The position numbers and the translations under genes are program-made. Below the pieces are notes generated by a model. That model was not told the DNA's origin. It saw nothing but the letters and a program-made list of their open reading frames with translations, and made no database searches. Of a DNA stretch of 64,000 nt, positions 52,438 to 61,625 are shown piece after piece (the first letter of the stretch is position 1; each line of letters begins with the position of its first letter). The stretch is from Terrihabitans soli (lineage in GTDB: Bacteria > Pseudomonadota > Alphaproteobacteria > Rhizobiales > Methylopilaceae), in contig NZ_AP023361.1 in the NCBI RefSeq assembly GCF_014191545.1, positions 372,001-436,000 of the forward strand, given 5' to 3'.

Positions 52438-54228
52438 GTGTTCAAACGGCTGAAAAACGACCTGGCGCTCCTGTCCGGGGCGCTCAGGACGCTCCGCATG
52501 ATGAAACCCATCATGCTCAACAAGAGCCGCACCTTTCCGGATGTGATTTCCGAGCTTGCCGAAAAATACGGCGACCGGCCGGCGCTGATCTCCGACAAAG
52601 AAAGCTTCTCGTATAGGGGGCTCGACGAGCGCGCCAACCGTTATGCGCGGTGGGCCATGGCCAATGGTGTCGGCAAAGGCGATGTCGTTGCCCTTTTGAT
52701 GCTGAACCGCGCCGAATACATGGCGTTCTGGCTCGGCGTCACGCGCGCCGGCGGCGTTGTGGCGCTGCTCAACACCAATCTCACAGGCCAGAGCCTCGGT
52801 TTCTGTGTCGATATCGTTGCGCCGAAGCATGTCGTTGTCGGCTCCGAACTTCTCGGCAATTTCGACACGGCCCGCAGTCTCCTGAAGACCGCGCCCAAAA
52901 TCTGGGCGCATGGCGCGGGCGGCAGCGATGCACGCATCAACGAGGCAGTCGAGACGTTTTCGCCCACGGCGCTTTCGCCCGGCGAAAAGCCGAGCATCAC
53001 CATCGAAGACCGCGCGCTCTTCATCTATACGAGCGGCACGACCGGCATGCCCAAAGCCGCCAATATCAATCACTACCGCCTGATGGCGATGACGCACGGT
53101 TTCTGCGGCGTGATGAACATCAAGCCCGATGATCGTATGTACGATGTTCTGCCGATGTATCATTCGAACGGCGGCGTTCTCGCAACCGGCGCCGTTCTGA
53201 TGGGCGGCGGGCGCACCTATATCCGCGAGAAATTCTCGGCCCGCGAATTCTGGGACGATGCGGTGCGGGTCGAGGCAACGCTTGTCTTCTATATCGGCGA
53301 GCTGTGCCGCTATCTCCTGCACGCACCGCAGAGCCCGTCCGAGCAGAAGCACAAGATCCGCCTGTTCTGCGGCAACGGCCTTCGCGCCGATGTCTGGCCG
53401 GCCTTCCAGGCGCGCTTTGCCATTCCGAAAATCCTCGAATGGTACGCGGCGACGGAAGGCAATGTCGCGGTGTTCAACTGGGACGGCACGCCCGGCGCCG
53501 TCGGCCGCATTCCGTCCTGGATGGAAAAGCGCTTCGTCGTGAAAATCGTGCGCTTCGATATCGAAAAGGAAGAGCCGGTGCGCGGTCCGGACGGGCTCGT
53601 CATCGAGGCCGAGCCGGGCGAGACCGGCGAAGCCATCGGCCGCATCGTTGCCGATCCCAACAAGCCCGCCAACCGTTTCGAGGGCTATGCGGACAAAAGC
53701 GCGACCGAGAAGAAGATTCTGCGCGATGTCGTCGAAAAGGGCGATATGTGGTTCCGTACCGGCGATCTTCTCCGAAAAGACAAAGACGGTTATTTCTATT
53801 TCGTTGACCGGATCGGCGATACTTTCCGCTGGAAAGGCGAGAACGTGTCGACCATTGAAGTGGCGCAGGCCCTGACCGATTATCCGGGCGTCGAAGATGC
53901 GATCGCCTATGGGGTCGAGGTTCCGGGCCAGGACGGAAGGGCCGGCATGGTGACCCTGGTCACGACGAAGGAGTTCGATCTGAAAGGCTTCGAAGAGCAC
54001 GTCGCACAGCGCCTGCCCGATTATGCGCGGCCGGTCTTCCTGCGCCAGAGCAGCGAAATCGACGTCACCGGCACCTTCAAGCAGCGCCGTCTCGAATTGC
54101 AGAAGGAAGGGTTTGACCCTGCCAAAGTCACGGACGCGCTCTATTTCCGCGATGCCGCAAGCGGCGCTTTCCAGTCGCTCGATGCCGGTTTGCGCACGCG
54201 CATCTGCGAAGGCCAGATCCGCCCATGA
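52438..54228 (+). CDS. Long-chain acyl-CoA synthetase, FATP (SLC27) type
   Basis: 596 residues. The AMP-binding P-loop is YTSGTTGMPKAA at 197-208; the A8-type motif is WFRTGDLLRKDKDGYFYFVDRIGDTFRWKGENVST, which is the FATP-specific signature. The N-terminus lacks a clear membrane helix. It activates fatty acids with ATP and CoA. GTG start; a weak GGAAA precedes it. It overlaps the DUF924 gene by 4 bases. Confidence 0.93.
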   Translation: MFKRLKNDLALLSGALRTLRMMKPIMLNKSRTFPDVISELAEKYGDRPALISDKESFSYRGLDERANRYARWAMANGVGKGDVVALLMLNRAEYMAFWLGVTRAGGVVALLNTNLTGQSLGFCVDIVAPKHVVVGSELLGNFDTARSLLKTAPKIWAHGAGGSDARINEAVETFSPTALSPGEKPSITIEDRALFIYTSGTTGMPKAANINHYRLMAMTHGFCGVMNIKPDDRMYDVLPMYHSNGGVLATGAVLMGGGRTYIREKFSAREFWDDAVRVEATLVFYIGELCRYLLHAPQSPSEQKHKIRLFCGNGLRADVWPAFQARFAIPKILEWYAATEGNVAVFNWDGTPGAVGRIPSWMEKRFVVKIVRFDIEKEEPVRGPDGLVIEAEPGETGEAIGRIVADPNKPANRFEGYADKSATEKKILRDVVEKGDMWFRTGDLLRKDKDGYFYFVDRIGDTFRWKGENVSTIEVAQALTDYPGVEDAIAYGVEVPGQDGRAGMVTLVTTKEFDLKGFEEHVAQRLPDYARPVFLRQSSEIDVTGTFKQRRLELQKEGFDPAKVTDALYFRDAASGAFQSLDAGLRTRICEGQIRP

Positions 54229-54791
54229 CGACGAATTTCCGCTCGCCGGAGGCGGTCGATCCGCGCGCCGTCATCGCCTATTGGCGCGCTGCCGGGTCGG
54301 GCCGCTGGTTCCGCGGCAATGCACAGTTCGATGCCGAAACCGGCCGCCGCCTGGGTTCGCTTTATTATTGGGCGGGCGCCGGCATGCTCGATCATCTGGC
54401 CAAGACGGCGGAAGGGGCGCTTGCGCTCGTCATTCTGCTCGATCAGGTGCCGCGCAATATGTTCCGCGGCACGGCGCGCGCTTTTGCGACCGACGGCCAT
54501 GCACGCGATATCGCGCGCTATGCGCTGTCACGCGGCTTCGACAGCCGCGTGAACCGTCTGATGAGGACGTTCTTCTATCTGCCCTTCATGCATTCGGAAG
54601 ACGAGATCGATCAGGAGCTTTGCCTTGCGCTTTACAAGGAGCTCGGCGACAAAGAGAGCCTGCAATACGCGAAGATCCACTTCGACATCATTCAGAAATT
54701 CGGCCGCTTCCCGCATCGTAACGACGCGCTCGGACGGCCGACATCGACGGCGGAAGAGCAGTTCCTCGCCGCCGGCGGCTTTTCCGGCTAG
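54225..54791 (+). CDS. DUF924 family protein
   Basis: 188 residues, all helical. The family pattern is VIAYWRAAGSGRWF, ALALVILLDQVPRNMFRGTARAFATD, FFYLPFMHSEDEIDQ and FGRFPHRNDALGRPTSTAEEQFL, as in DUF924 (TPR-like). Function is unknown. The ATGA overlap with the acyl-CoA synthetase means they are co-translated. It ends overlapping the convergent gamma-carbonic anhydrase gene by 4 bases. Confidence 0.9.
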   Translation: MTTNFRSPEAVDPRAVIAYWRAAGSGRWFRGNAQFDAETGRRLGSLYYWAGAGMLDHLAKTAEGALALVILLDQVPRNMFRGTARAFATDGHARDIARYALSRGFDSRVNRLMRTFFYLPFMHSEDEIDQELCLALYKELGDKESLQYAKIHFDIIQKFGRFPHRNDALGRPTSTAEEQFLAAGGFSG

Positions 54792-55306
54792 CGGAATCCG
54801 TCGCGGTACATTCCGATCCGCTTCACATAACCGGCGGCCGTCGCAAGGCAGCGGGATACTTCGTCCGGTGTCAGTTCGCGCACGCGCTTGGCCGGCGAGC
54901 CGAGAATGAGCGAGCGCGGCGGAAAGCGCGTGTTCTGCGTGACAAGCGCATTCGCCCCGACAATCGAGCTTTCGCCGATCACAGCGCCGTTCATCACCGT
55001 CGCGCCCATGCCGATCAGCGCGCCGTCCTCCACCGTGCATCCATGGACGATGGCGCTGTGGCCGATCGAGACATTCGCGCCAAGGCGCAGCGGAAAGCCC
55101 GGATCGACATGCATGACGACGCGGTCCTGCACATTGGAGCGCCGGCCGATATGGATGCGCTCATATTCGGCGCGCAGCACCACACCGAACCAGATCGAGG
55201 CTTCGTCCTCGATCAGCACATCGCCGATGAGCATTGCGTCGGGCGCGATGAAATGTGGCCCTTGGGGAAGGGCCGGGGTGAGGTCGCCGAGAGAATGAAT
55301 GGGCAT
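54788..55306 (-). CDS. Gamma-type carbonic anhydrase family protein
   Basis: 172 residues of left-handed beta-helix. Zinc-ligand histidines are in VVMHVDPGFP, SIGHSAIVHGC (two), and the family signature NVQDRVVMH is present. Such proteins are carbonic anhydrase-like or PaaY-like acyltransferase homologues. Single gene; carbonic anhydrase activity is not certain. Confidence 0.9.
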   Translation of the reverse strand: MPIHSLGDLTPALPQGPHFIAPDAMLIGDVLIEDEASIWFGVVLRAEYERIHIGRRSNVQDRVVMHVDPGFPLRLGANVSIGHSAIVHGCTVEDGALIGMGATVMNGAVIGESSIVGANALVTQNTRFPPRSLILGSPAKRVRELTPDEVSRCLATAAGYVKRIGMYRDGFR

Positions 55307-55365
55307 GGCGGCGGCTTAGCATTCCCGCCCGTTTGAGCAAATACGGCGTTCGTCGCCGGGCTGAA

Positions 55366-55408
55366 CAAAAGAAAAAGGTCCGGCAGGACATATCGTCCGT
55401 ACCGGACC
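55366..55408 (-). terminator. Rho-independent terminator for the gene at 55456
   Basis: On the minus strand GGTCCGG (55402-55408) pairs with CCGGACC (55377-55383), with an inner GGAC/GTCC helix, followed by a T-rich tract CTTTTTCTTTT. Confidence 0.82.
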
Positions 55409-55455
55409 CGGAGCGTCGATCCGGTGACCGGACCGCCGGGAGGAGTTTCGAGAAC

Positions 55456-55848
55456 TTAGTTGTTGCTGGTCGCCTGGAAGGCGGCATCGACGCGGTTTGC
55501 GGCGCCGACGGCCACGCCGTAACCGGTCAGGAGCGGAACATTGGCGTTCTTCTCCACGGTCGTGGTGCGGGCCGAAGCGTCGCTGCGGTAGACCACGCGG
55601 CCCTTCGAGTCGAAGAAGAGAACGTCGTCGCCAAGTTTGCGGATTTCAGCGACTTCGAGCGCCTTCTGCTCTTGAGCGGCGGCAATCCGATCACCCTTCT
55701 TGGCCGTGTTCGAAACGGTCTTCGGGGCATGTTCGTCGACGCCGTAGCCGGCATCGGCCGGGCCGGGGGTGAGTGCGATCGCCGCGGCGAGCCCGACAAA
55801 GGCTCCGATAGCCAGGCCGGCAATGAATTTGGAGGTCTTGGTAGCCAT
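55456..55848 (-). CDS. Hypothetical exported or membrane-anchored protein
   Basis: 130 residues. A hydrophobic N-terminal helix (FIAGLAIGAFVGLAAAIAL, about 8-26) is followed by a possible cleavage site (ADAG near 33). The rest is polar with a charged helix KKGDRIAAAQEQKALEVAEIRKLGDD and an end segment GYGVAVGAANRVDAAF. The ATG at 55848 is preferred to a longer frame because it starts directly at the signal sequence. No family recognised. Single gene with its own terminator. Confidence 0.65.
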   Translation of the reverse strand: MATKTSKFIAGLAIGAFVGLAAAIALTPGPADAGYGVDEHAPKTVSNTAKKGDRIAAAQEQKALEVAEIRKLGDDVLFFDSKGRVVYRSDASARTTTVEKNANVPLLTGYGVAVGAANRVDAAFQATSNN

Positions 55849-55952
55849 GACGTTAGGTCCCTCAATGTCCCGTCGCGGGGGCGTTCTGCCCGCGCCTGTC
55901 ATTGGGTTAGTAACGTTTGACCCCCCTGGAGGTTCAAAACGGCTCTGGGAAT

Positions 55953-57077
55953 TTATCCGGTAATCGACCCGTCGAGGGCCGCTTTCAGAAATTCCCTAGC
56001 GTTTTGAGGGGGTACGTCGGGGGCAACGAAGCTGCGGCCGATGCCCCGGGCCAGGATAAAGGTCAGGCGCCCGGCCTTAACTTTCTTGTCCTGGGCCATG
56101 AGATCGAGCAATCGGTCGGCATCCCCGACCTCGCCCGGAATGTCCTGAATGCGGGTCGGCAGGCCCGCGGCCTTCAAATGATCGACGACCCTTTGGGCGT
56201 CTTCGGGGGCGGCAAGGCCGAGCCGGACCGAGAATTGGAAGGCCAAAGCCATGCCGATGGCGACGCCCTCGCCATGGACGAGGCGTGCGCCGTCATAGCC
56301 GACAGCGGCTTCGAGTGCGTGGCCGAACGTGTGGCCGAGATTGAGGAGGGCGCGGTCGCCGGTCTCGAACTCGTCACGCCCGACGATCGAGGCTTTCGAA
56401 GCGCAGCTCGTTGCAATCGCTTTGGTGCGGTCGGCGCCACCCTGAAAGACATTGCCCCAATGCTTTTCCAGCCAGCCGAAGAAACCGGCATCGTCGATCA
56501 GCCCGTACTTCACCACCTCGGCATAGCCGGCGCGGAATTCGCGGTCGGGCAAAGTGTCGAGGACGTCGGTGTCGGCGAGAACAAGGCTCGGCTGATGAAA
56601 CGCACCGATGAGGTTCTTTCCGGCTTTGGTGTTGATGCCGGTCTTGCCGCCGACCGATGAATCGACTTGAGCCAGCAGCGAGGTCGGCACCTGAATGACG
56701 CGCACGCCGCGGCGCAGGATCGAGGCGGCAAAGCCAGCAAGATCGCCGACGACACCGCCGCCGAACGCAATGACGACATCGCCGCGTTCGATTTTCGCAT
56801 CGAGCAGGCGCGAGCAGACCTCTTCGAGATGTTTGAAGCTTTTCGAGCCCTCGCCTGAGGGGATCACCGCCGCCGAATTGATCAGATGCGCGTCATCGAG
56901 GCTGGCGCGCACCGTGTCGAGATGAAGGCGCGCGACATTCTCGTCGGTGACGACGGCGGCCGTGCGCGCGCCGGCGGCCGCAACGTCGCGGCCGAGCTGC
57001 TGCAGCAGGCCCGAACCGATGCGGATGTCGTAAGCACGCGCACCGAGCGCAACAGGGACGATGACAGGCGCGCTCAT
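55953..57077 (-). CDS. aroB: 3-dehydroquinate synthase
   Basis: 374 residues. NAD-binding GGGVVGDLAGFAASILRRG, the SVGGKTGIN loop, and zinc ligands in the GHTFGHALEAAVGY and HGEGVAIGM segments are all clear. Second step of the shikimate pathway. It overlaps the aroK gene by 4 bases, the usual alphaproteobacterial order aroK-aroB. Confidence 0.97.
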   Translation of the reverse strand: MSAPVIVPVALGARAYDIRIGSGLLQQLGRDVAAAGARTAAVVTDENVARLHLDTVRASLDDAHLINSAAVIPSGEGSKSFKHLEEVCSRLLDAKIERGDVVIAFGGGVVGDLAGFAASILRRGVRVIQVPTSLLAQVDSSVGGKTGINTKAGKNLIGAFHQPSLVLADTDVLDTLPDREFRAGYAEVVKYGLIDDAGFFGWLEKHWGNVFQGGADRTKAIATSCASKASIVGRDEFETGDRALLNLGHTFGHALEAAVGYDGARLVHGEGVAIGMALAFQFSVRLGLAAPEDAQRVVDHLKAAGLPTRIQDIPGEVGDADRLLDLMAQDKKVKAGRLTFILARGIGRSFVAPDVPPQNAREFLKAALDGSITG

Positions 57078-57673
57078 TCTTGGTCCTTTATGTCCAGAAA
57101 ACTCAGCATCTGGTCGAGCGTTTCGGCGACCATGGCTTCATGCGGCACATCGCGCGACATGACGGTGATATTGGCTTCGGCGTAAACCGGCTCGCGCTTT
57201 GCCAGAAGCTTGCGCAGCACGTCTTCGGGATCGCCGTTCTTGAGCAGCGGGCGGTTGCCGCGCTTCTTGACGCGGCGCAGGAGAACATCGACTTCGGCCT
57301 TCAGCCAGACGGAAATGCCGCGCGCTCTAATCTTCTCGCGCGTCGTCTCGTCCATGAACGCGCCGCCGCCGGTCGCGATCACCGAGGGCGGTGCATCGAG
57401 AAGCCGCGAGACGACGCGGCGCTCGCCGGCGCGGAATTCCGGCTCGCCGCGCGTTGCGAAGATTTCGGGGATCGTCATACTCGCCGCCTTCTCGATCTCG
57501 GTATCGGAATCGACGAAGGGAATTTCCAGCGCTTTGGCGAGGCGGCGGCCGACCGAACTTTTTCCGGCGCCCATCATGCCGACGAGCACAACCGAGCGTC
57601 CGCCAAGGCGCGCGCGTACACGCGAACCGGCTTCCTGCAGCTGCTGATCGTCGATATGGGCCGGGGCCGTCAT
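57074..57673 (-). CDS. aroK: Shikimate kinase
   Basis: 199 residues. Walker A GMMGAGKSS is at 32-40, the shikimate-binding DSD at 55-57, the GGGAF motif and the adenine-lid NRPLL region follow. The N-terminal 25 residues are an extension common in Hyphomicrobiales. The ATG at 57673 is taken; AAGGA lies about 10 bases upstream. Fifth step of the shikimate pathway. Confidence 0.95.
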   Translation of the reverse strand: MTAPAHIDDQQLQEAGSRVRARLGGRSVVLVGMMGAGKSSVGRRLAKALEIPFVDSDTEIEKAASMTIPEIFATRGEPEFRAGERRVVSRLLDAPPSVIATGGGAFMDETTREKIRARGISVWLKAEVDVLLRRVKKRGNRPLLKNGDPEDVLRKLLAKREPVYAEANITVMSRDVPHEAMVAETLDQMLSFLDIKDQE

Positions 57674-57789
57674 AATTCTTGAATCCTTGGGGCGTGGTTT
57701 CCACCAAAGCCCGTCTTGCCGCAAGGGCGTTGCCTTCGCGGCCGGGGCGTGATTCCTGTAAACGGTGAATCCTTAAGGCCCCGGTTCTC

Positions 57790-57930
57790 ATGCCGAGTAC
57801 ATTCCGCCTCCTGCGCAATCTGGCCGTTCTGGCTGCCCTGGTCTTTGCCGGGGTGTGGGCGCTGGCGACCTTTGTCGAGCCGACGCCGCGCGAAATGTCG
57901 GTCATCGTGCCGATCGACGTGGAGAAATGA
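57790..57930 (+). CDS. Small membrane protein between aroK and xerD
   Basis: 46 residues: MPSTFRLLRN, then a membrane helix LAVLAALVFAGVWALATFV (11-29), then EPTPREMSVIVPIDVEK. The ending EPxPREMxVxVP is, as I recall it, shared by small proteins at this place in many Hyphomicrobiales, sometimes misnamed histidine kinase. The TGA overlaps the xerD ATG (ATGA at 57927), so translation is coupled. It is too short to be found by default ORF cut-offs. No function is known. Confidence 0.75.
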   Translation: MPSTFRLLRNLAVLAALVFAGVWALATFVEPTPREMSVIVPIDVEK

Positions 57931-58868
57931 CCCCCGGAATGGCGACGGAACGTCATATCGAGAGCTTTCTCGAAATGCTGTCGGCGGAACGGGGTGCCGC
58001 CAAAAATACGCTCGAGGCCTATCGGCGCGATCTCGACGATTATGCCGGCTTTCTCGACGGCCGCGGCCGGGACGCCGATACCGCCGATGCCGACGACATA
58101 AGGGCCTGGCTGAGCGATCTTTCAAAGCGCGGCTTTGCCGCCTCGTCCGCGGCACGGCGGCTGTCGGCGGTCAAGCAGATGCACCGCTTTCTCTATTCCG
58201 AGGGCGTGCGCAGCGAAGATCCGGGCGCCTCGCTGAACGGGCCCAAACGCGGTCGCCCTCTGCCGAAAGTCCTGACCATCAAGGAAGTCGACACGCTTCT
58301 CGCTGCCGCCGCCGAAGGCACGGGCGATGAGAGCCGGCCGCCGATCGAGCGTCTCCGAGCCGCGCGCATGACGGCGCTGCTCGAAATCCTCTACGCCACG
58401 GGCCTTCGCGTCTCCGAACTCGTCACGCTGCCGCGCTCCTCGGCGCGGCCGGGCATCCAGGTTCTGTCGATCAAGGGCAAAGGCGGTCGCGAGCGCCTTG
58501 TGCCGCTGACAGATGTCGCCCGGCGCGCCACCGCTGCCTATCTCGACCTGCTCGAGGGGCGCAATGGCAGGCCGAGCCCGCATCTTTTCCCGGCCTTGTC
58601 GGAAAGCGGCCATCTGACCCGCCAGGCCTTCGCCCGCGACCTCAAAGAGGTCGCCATCCGGGCCGGGCTCGACCCCACACGGGTCTCTCCGCATGTCCTG
58701 AGGCACGCTTTCGCCAGCCATCTTTTGCAGAACGGGGCGGATCTGCGCTCGGTCCAGCAGCTTCTCGGCCATGCCGATGTCGCCACCACCCAGATCTACA
58801 CCCATGTTCTGGATGAAAGGCTGGCCGGAATGGTGCGCGATCTCCATCCCCTGGGGGATTCGGAGTAA
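57927..58868 (+). CDS. xerD: Tyrosine recombinase XerD
   Basis: 313 residues. SAM-like N-terminal domain (about 8-100), then the catalytic residues R161 (GLRVSEL), K185, H256 and R259 (HVLRHAFASHLL), H282 (LLGHADVATTQ) and nucleophile Y291 (IYTHV). It resolves chromosome dimers at dif together with XerC and FtsK. The ATG at 57927 overlaps the small membrane gene; ATG 57939 is an alternative. Confidence 0.95.
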   Translation: MTPGMATERHIESFLEMLSAERGAAKNTLEAYRRDLDDYAGFLDGRGRDADTADADDIRAWLSDLSKRGFAASSAARRLSAVKQMHRFLYSEGVRSEDPGASLNGPKRGRPLPKVLTIKEVDTLLAAAAEGTGDESRPPIERLRAARMTALLEILYATGLRVSELVTLPRSSARPGIQVLSIKGKGGRERLVPLTDVARRATAAYLDLLEGRNGRPSPHLFPALSESGHLTRQAFARDLKEVAIRAGLDPTRVSPHVLRHAFASHLLQNGADLRSVQQLLGHADVATTQIYTHVLDERLAGMVRDLHPLGDSE

Positions 58869-58963
58869 GCTTGACTTAACGTCCCCCTGACATCAGTTTC
58901 CCGGCGCCCAGCGGCCGATGTCCGCGATAGAGGGGTCAGGGCCCCCCACAGCATCCCCCGGAC

Positions 58964-59920
58964 ATGCGCAGCTATCTCGATTTCGAAAAACATATTGCGG
59001 AGCTCGAGGCGAAGATCGACGAGCTTCGGACCGTTGCATCGGGCGGCCAGGTCGACGTCGAGGCTGAGATCGCGCGTCTGCAGAAGCTGGTCGAGGAAGC
59101 CCTCAACGAGCTCTATGCGAAGCTGACGCCCTGGCAGAAAACGCAGGTCGCGCGCCACCCGCTGCGCCCGCATTTCACCGATTACACCCAGTCCCTCTTC
59201 ACCGATTTCACCGAGCTCGCCGGCGACCGCAAATTCGGCGACGACGCGGCGATTGTCGGCGGTTTCGCCCGGTTCCGCGGCGAGAGCGTCATGGTTCTGG
59301 GCCATGAGCGTGGTTCGGACACCGAGAGCCGCCTGAAACACAATTTCGGCATGGCCCGGCCCGAAGGCTACCGCAAGGCGGTGCGCCTGATGGAAATGGC
59401 CGACCGGTTCGGCATTCCGATCGTCAGCCTTGTCGACACCGCCGGCGCCTATCCCGGCATCGATGCGGAAGAGCGCGGCCAGGCGGAAGCCATCGCCCGG
59501 TCGACGGAAGCCTGCCTCAATCTCGGCGTGCCCAATGTGGCGGTGATCATCGGCGAGGGCGGCTCGGGCGGCGCTATCGCCATCGCCACAGCCAACAGCG
59601 TCCAGATGCTGGAGCACTCGGTCTACAGCGTCATCTCGCCGGAAGGCGCCGCCTCGATCCTGTGGCGCGATTCGGCCCGGGCCCAGGATGCGGCGGCGAA
59701 TCTGAAAATCACTGCCGGGGATCTCCTCAAGCTCGGTGTGATCGACAGCATCATTCCGGAGCCCATCGGCGGCGCCCAGCGTCACCCGGATCAGATGATC
59801 GCCTCAGTGGGAGAAGCGGTCGCCGACGCCCTCGACGGGTTGAAGGGGCTCGACCGCGATACGGTCCGCCGCAAACGGCGGGAAAAATTCCTCGCCATCG
59901 GCCGCCATATCCCCGCCTAA
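58964..59920 (+). CDS. accA: Acetyl-CoA carboxylase carboxyltransferase subunit alpha
   Basis: 318 residues, full length. Family motifs are the N-terminal coiled region [18 protein letters not shown], the oxyanion/CoA region [27 protein letters not shown], and [13 protein letters not shown]. It forms malonyl-CoA together with AccD. It follows xerD after 95 bases. Confidence 0.97.
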   Translation: MRSYLDFEKHIAELEAKIDELRTVASGGQVDVEAEIARLQKLVEEALNELYAKLTPWQKTQVARHPLRPHFTDYTQSLFTDFTELAGDRKFGDDAAIVGGFARFRGESVMVLGHERGSDTESRLKHNFGMARPEGYRKAVRLMEMADRFGIPIVSLVDTAGAYPGIDAEERGQAEAIARSTEACLNLGVPNVAVIIGEGGSGGAIAIATANSVQMLEHSVYSVISPEGAASILWRDSARAQDAAANLKITAGDLLKLGVIDSIIPEPIGGAQRHPDQMIASVGEAVADALDGLKGLDRDTVRRKRREKFLAIGRHIPA

Positions 59921-60047
59921 GTTTTTGGTTCTAAACCATTAACTTGCACGCGATCGCGTTAAGATTGCGGTAACTTTCTAGTAAGGCTAAACCGTTTTAG
60001 TCGAGGGTGGCCGGCCGAGAAGGCCGGCAGACGGATTCCGGGGACCC

Positions 60048-61556
60048 ATGACGAGCCGCTTTTCCTCTTCGCTTCTGATTGTCGGTGCCGCGGCGCTGAT
60101 CCTCGGCGGCTGCCAGGGAACCGAGACCGCCGGCAAGTACAAGCATATCGAGCCGATCCCGGACAAAACGCTCGCCCTTATGAAAGATAAGGGCATGAGC
60201 CGGCGCGATCCGATCCTGATCCGCATCTACAAGGAAACGAGCGAGCTCGAACTCTGGAAGAAGAAGGCGGACGGCCGTTACGGCCTGCTCAAGACCTACG
60301 AGATCTGCCGCTTCTCCGGAACGCTCGGCCCGAAAAAGGTCGAAGGCGACGGCCAGTCGCCGGAGGGCTTCTATCAGGTCACGCCAGGCCAGATGAATCC
60401 GAACTCGCAATATTATCTGTCGTTCAATCTCGGCTTCCCGAACGCGTATGACCGCAGCCTCGGCCGCACCGGCGCGCACCTGATGGTGCATGGCGACTGC
60501 CTGTCCAAGGGCTGCTACGCGATGACCGACAAACAGATCGGCGAGCTTTATTCGATCGCCCGCGAAGCGCTTAATGCCGGCCAGCCGGCCTTCCAGGTTC
60601 AGGCTCTCCCGTTCCGCATGACCGCCGAGAACATGGCGCGCCGGCGCGACGACAAGAATTTCGAGTTCTGGGAAAATCTCAAGGAGGGCGCCGACCACTT
60701 CGAGGAGACCAAGCTCGAACCGAAGGTCAATGTCTGCGGCCATAAATACGTCTTCGACGCGACGCCGAAAAATGGCGGCACCTTCGATCCGAATGCGGCC
60801 TGCCCGGAATTCGAGGTCGATCCACGCATCGCCATGGCGGTCGGCGGCAAGGAGCGTCAGGATAAGACCGAGTTCGACAAACTCGTCTCCGGCGGCCTGC
60901 AGACCGCGGAGGCCTATGCGCCGCAGAACGGCCGCGAGCGCCGTTCGCTGAGCGATCCGATCCGCCGTCCGCAGCCTGTCGTGATGATCGCCGAAGCGCC
61001 AAAGCCCCAGCAGGCCTTCGCGCTCGCTATGGTCGACAGCAATGCCGGTTCTGGCGTGCCGATGCCGGTGCCGTCGCCCTACAAGACCACCGCTGCCGTG
61101 AAGTCCGAAAAGCCCGGCATGTTCTCCTGGCTGCGCGAGAAGCCGGCCAATGAGAAGACGGGCTCGACGCCGTCGGCCACGACGCCTTCAGCGAAGAGCG
61201 CGGCGAGCACGGTCGCGATGGCCGAGCGCAATCGCACGCCGCCGCCGAGCCAGCCGATCGCAGCCTCGCTCGCGCCGGTGCCGAAAGAAAAGCCCTTCTA
61301 CAAGCGCCTCTGGGGCTTTGGCGGGAAGGATGAAGCTCCGGCGGAAGCCGCAGCGCCGCCGCAGCCCGCGTCCGCGCCGAAGGCCGCTGCTGCTCCCGCG
61401 CCTGCACCGCGTCCGGCTTCTGCGCCAAAGCCTCAGGCTTCCGTGCCGCAGTCCAAGCCCGCTCCGGCGGAAAGCGCCGCGCCTCCGCCGACGCGCACCG
61501 ACGCCGCATTCGGCGCCTTCGGTCCGCCGCCCGTGCAGTCCGGCGGCTTCCAGTAA
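60048..61556 (+). CDS. L,D-transpeptidase (YafK/YkuD-type) lipoprotein with proline-rich C-terminus
   Basis: 502 residues. The lipobox LGGC places the lipidated cysteine at C22. The catalytic motif is H148 in LMVHGDCLSKGCYAM with the nucleophile C156 (S-K-G-C). The domain of YafK type ends by about 200, and a further helical part carries FWENLKEGADHFEETKLEPKVNVCGHKYVFD. From about 320 the chain is Pro/Ala/Lys-rich, similar in kind to the tail of the carboxypeptidase at 49944. It cross-links or trims peptidoglycan or links lipoproteins. GGGGAC precedes the ATG; bases 59921-60047 hold no supported gene. Confidence 0.92.
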   Translation: MTSRFSSSLLIVGAAALILGGCQGTETAGKYKHIEPIPDKTLALMKDKGMSRRDPILIRIYKETSELELWKKKADGRYGLLKTYEICRFSGTLGPKKVEGDGQSPEGFYQVTPGQMNPNSQYYLSFNLGFPNAYDRSLGRTGAHLMVHGDCLSKGCYAMTDKQIGELYSIAREALNAGQPAFQVQALPFRMTAENMARRRDDKNFEFWENLKEGADHFEETKLEPKVNVCGHKYVFDATPKNGGTFDPNAACPEFEVDPRIAMAVGGKERQDKTEFDKLVSGGLQTAEAYAPQNGRERRSLSDPIRRPQPVVMIAEAPKPQQAFALAMVDSNAGSGVPMPVPSPYKTTAAVKSEKPGMFSWLREKPANEKTGSTPSATTPSAKSAASTVAMAERNRTPPPSQPIAASLAPVPKEKPFYKRLWGFGGKDEAPAEAAAPPQPASAPKAAAAPAPAPRPASAPKPQASVPQSKPAPAESAAPPPTRTDAAFGAFGPPPVQSGGFQ

Positions 61557-61573
61557 TCCCGTCTCACCCGCAA

Positions 61574-61606
61574 TAAAAAACGGCCGCTCACGCGGCCGTC
61601 TTTTTA
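61574..61606. terminator. Bidirectional terminator between the transpeptidase gene and secA
   Basis: ACGGCCGC (61580-61587) and GCGGCCGT (61592-61599) form an 8-base stem, with A-run on the left and TTTTT on the right. It serves both convergent genes. Confidence 0.9.
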
Positions 61607-61625
61607 TTTGTAAGTGCTACGTTCT

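Noticed and set aside
52279-54000. 573-residue antisense frame over the acyl-CoA synthetase
   Set aside because: Shadow caused by GC-rich third positions. The sense strand has all AMP-binding motifs.
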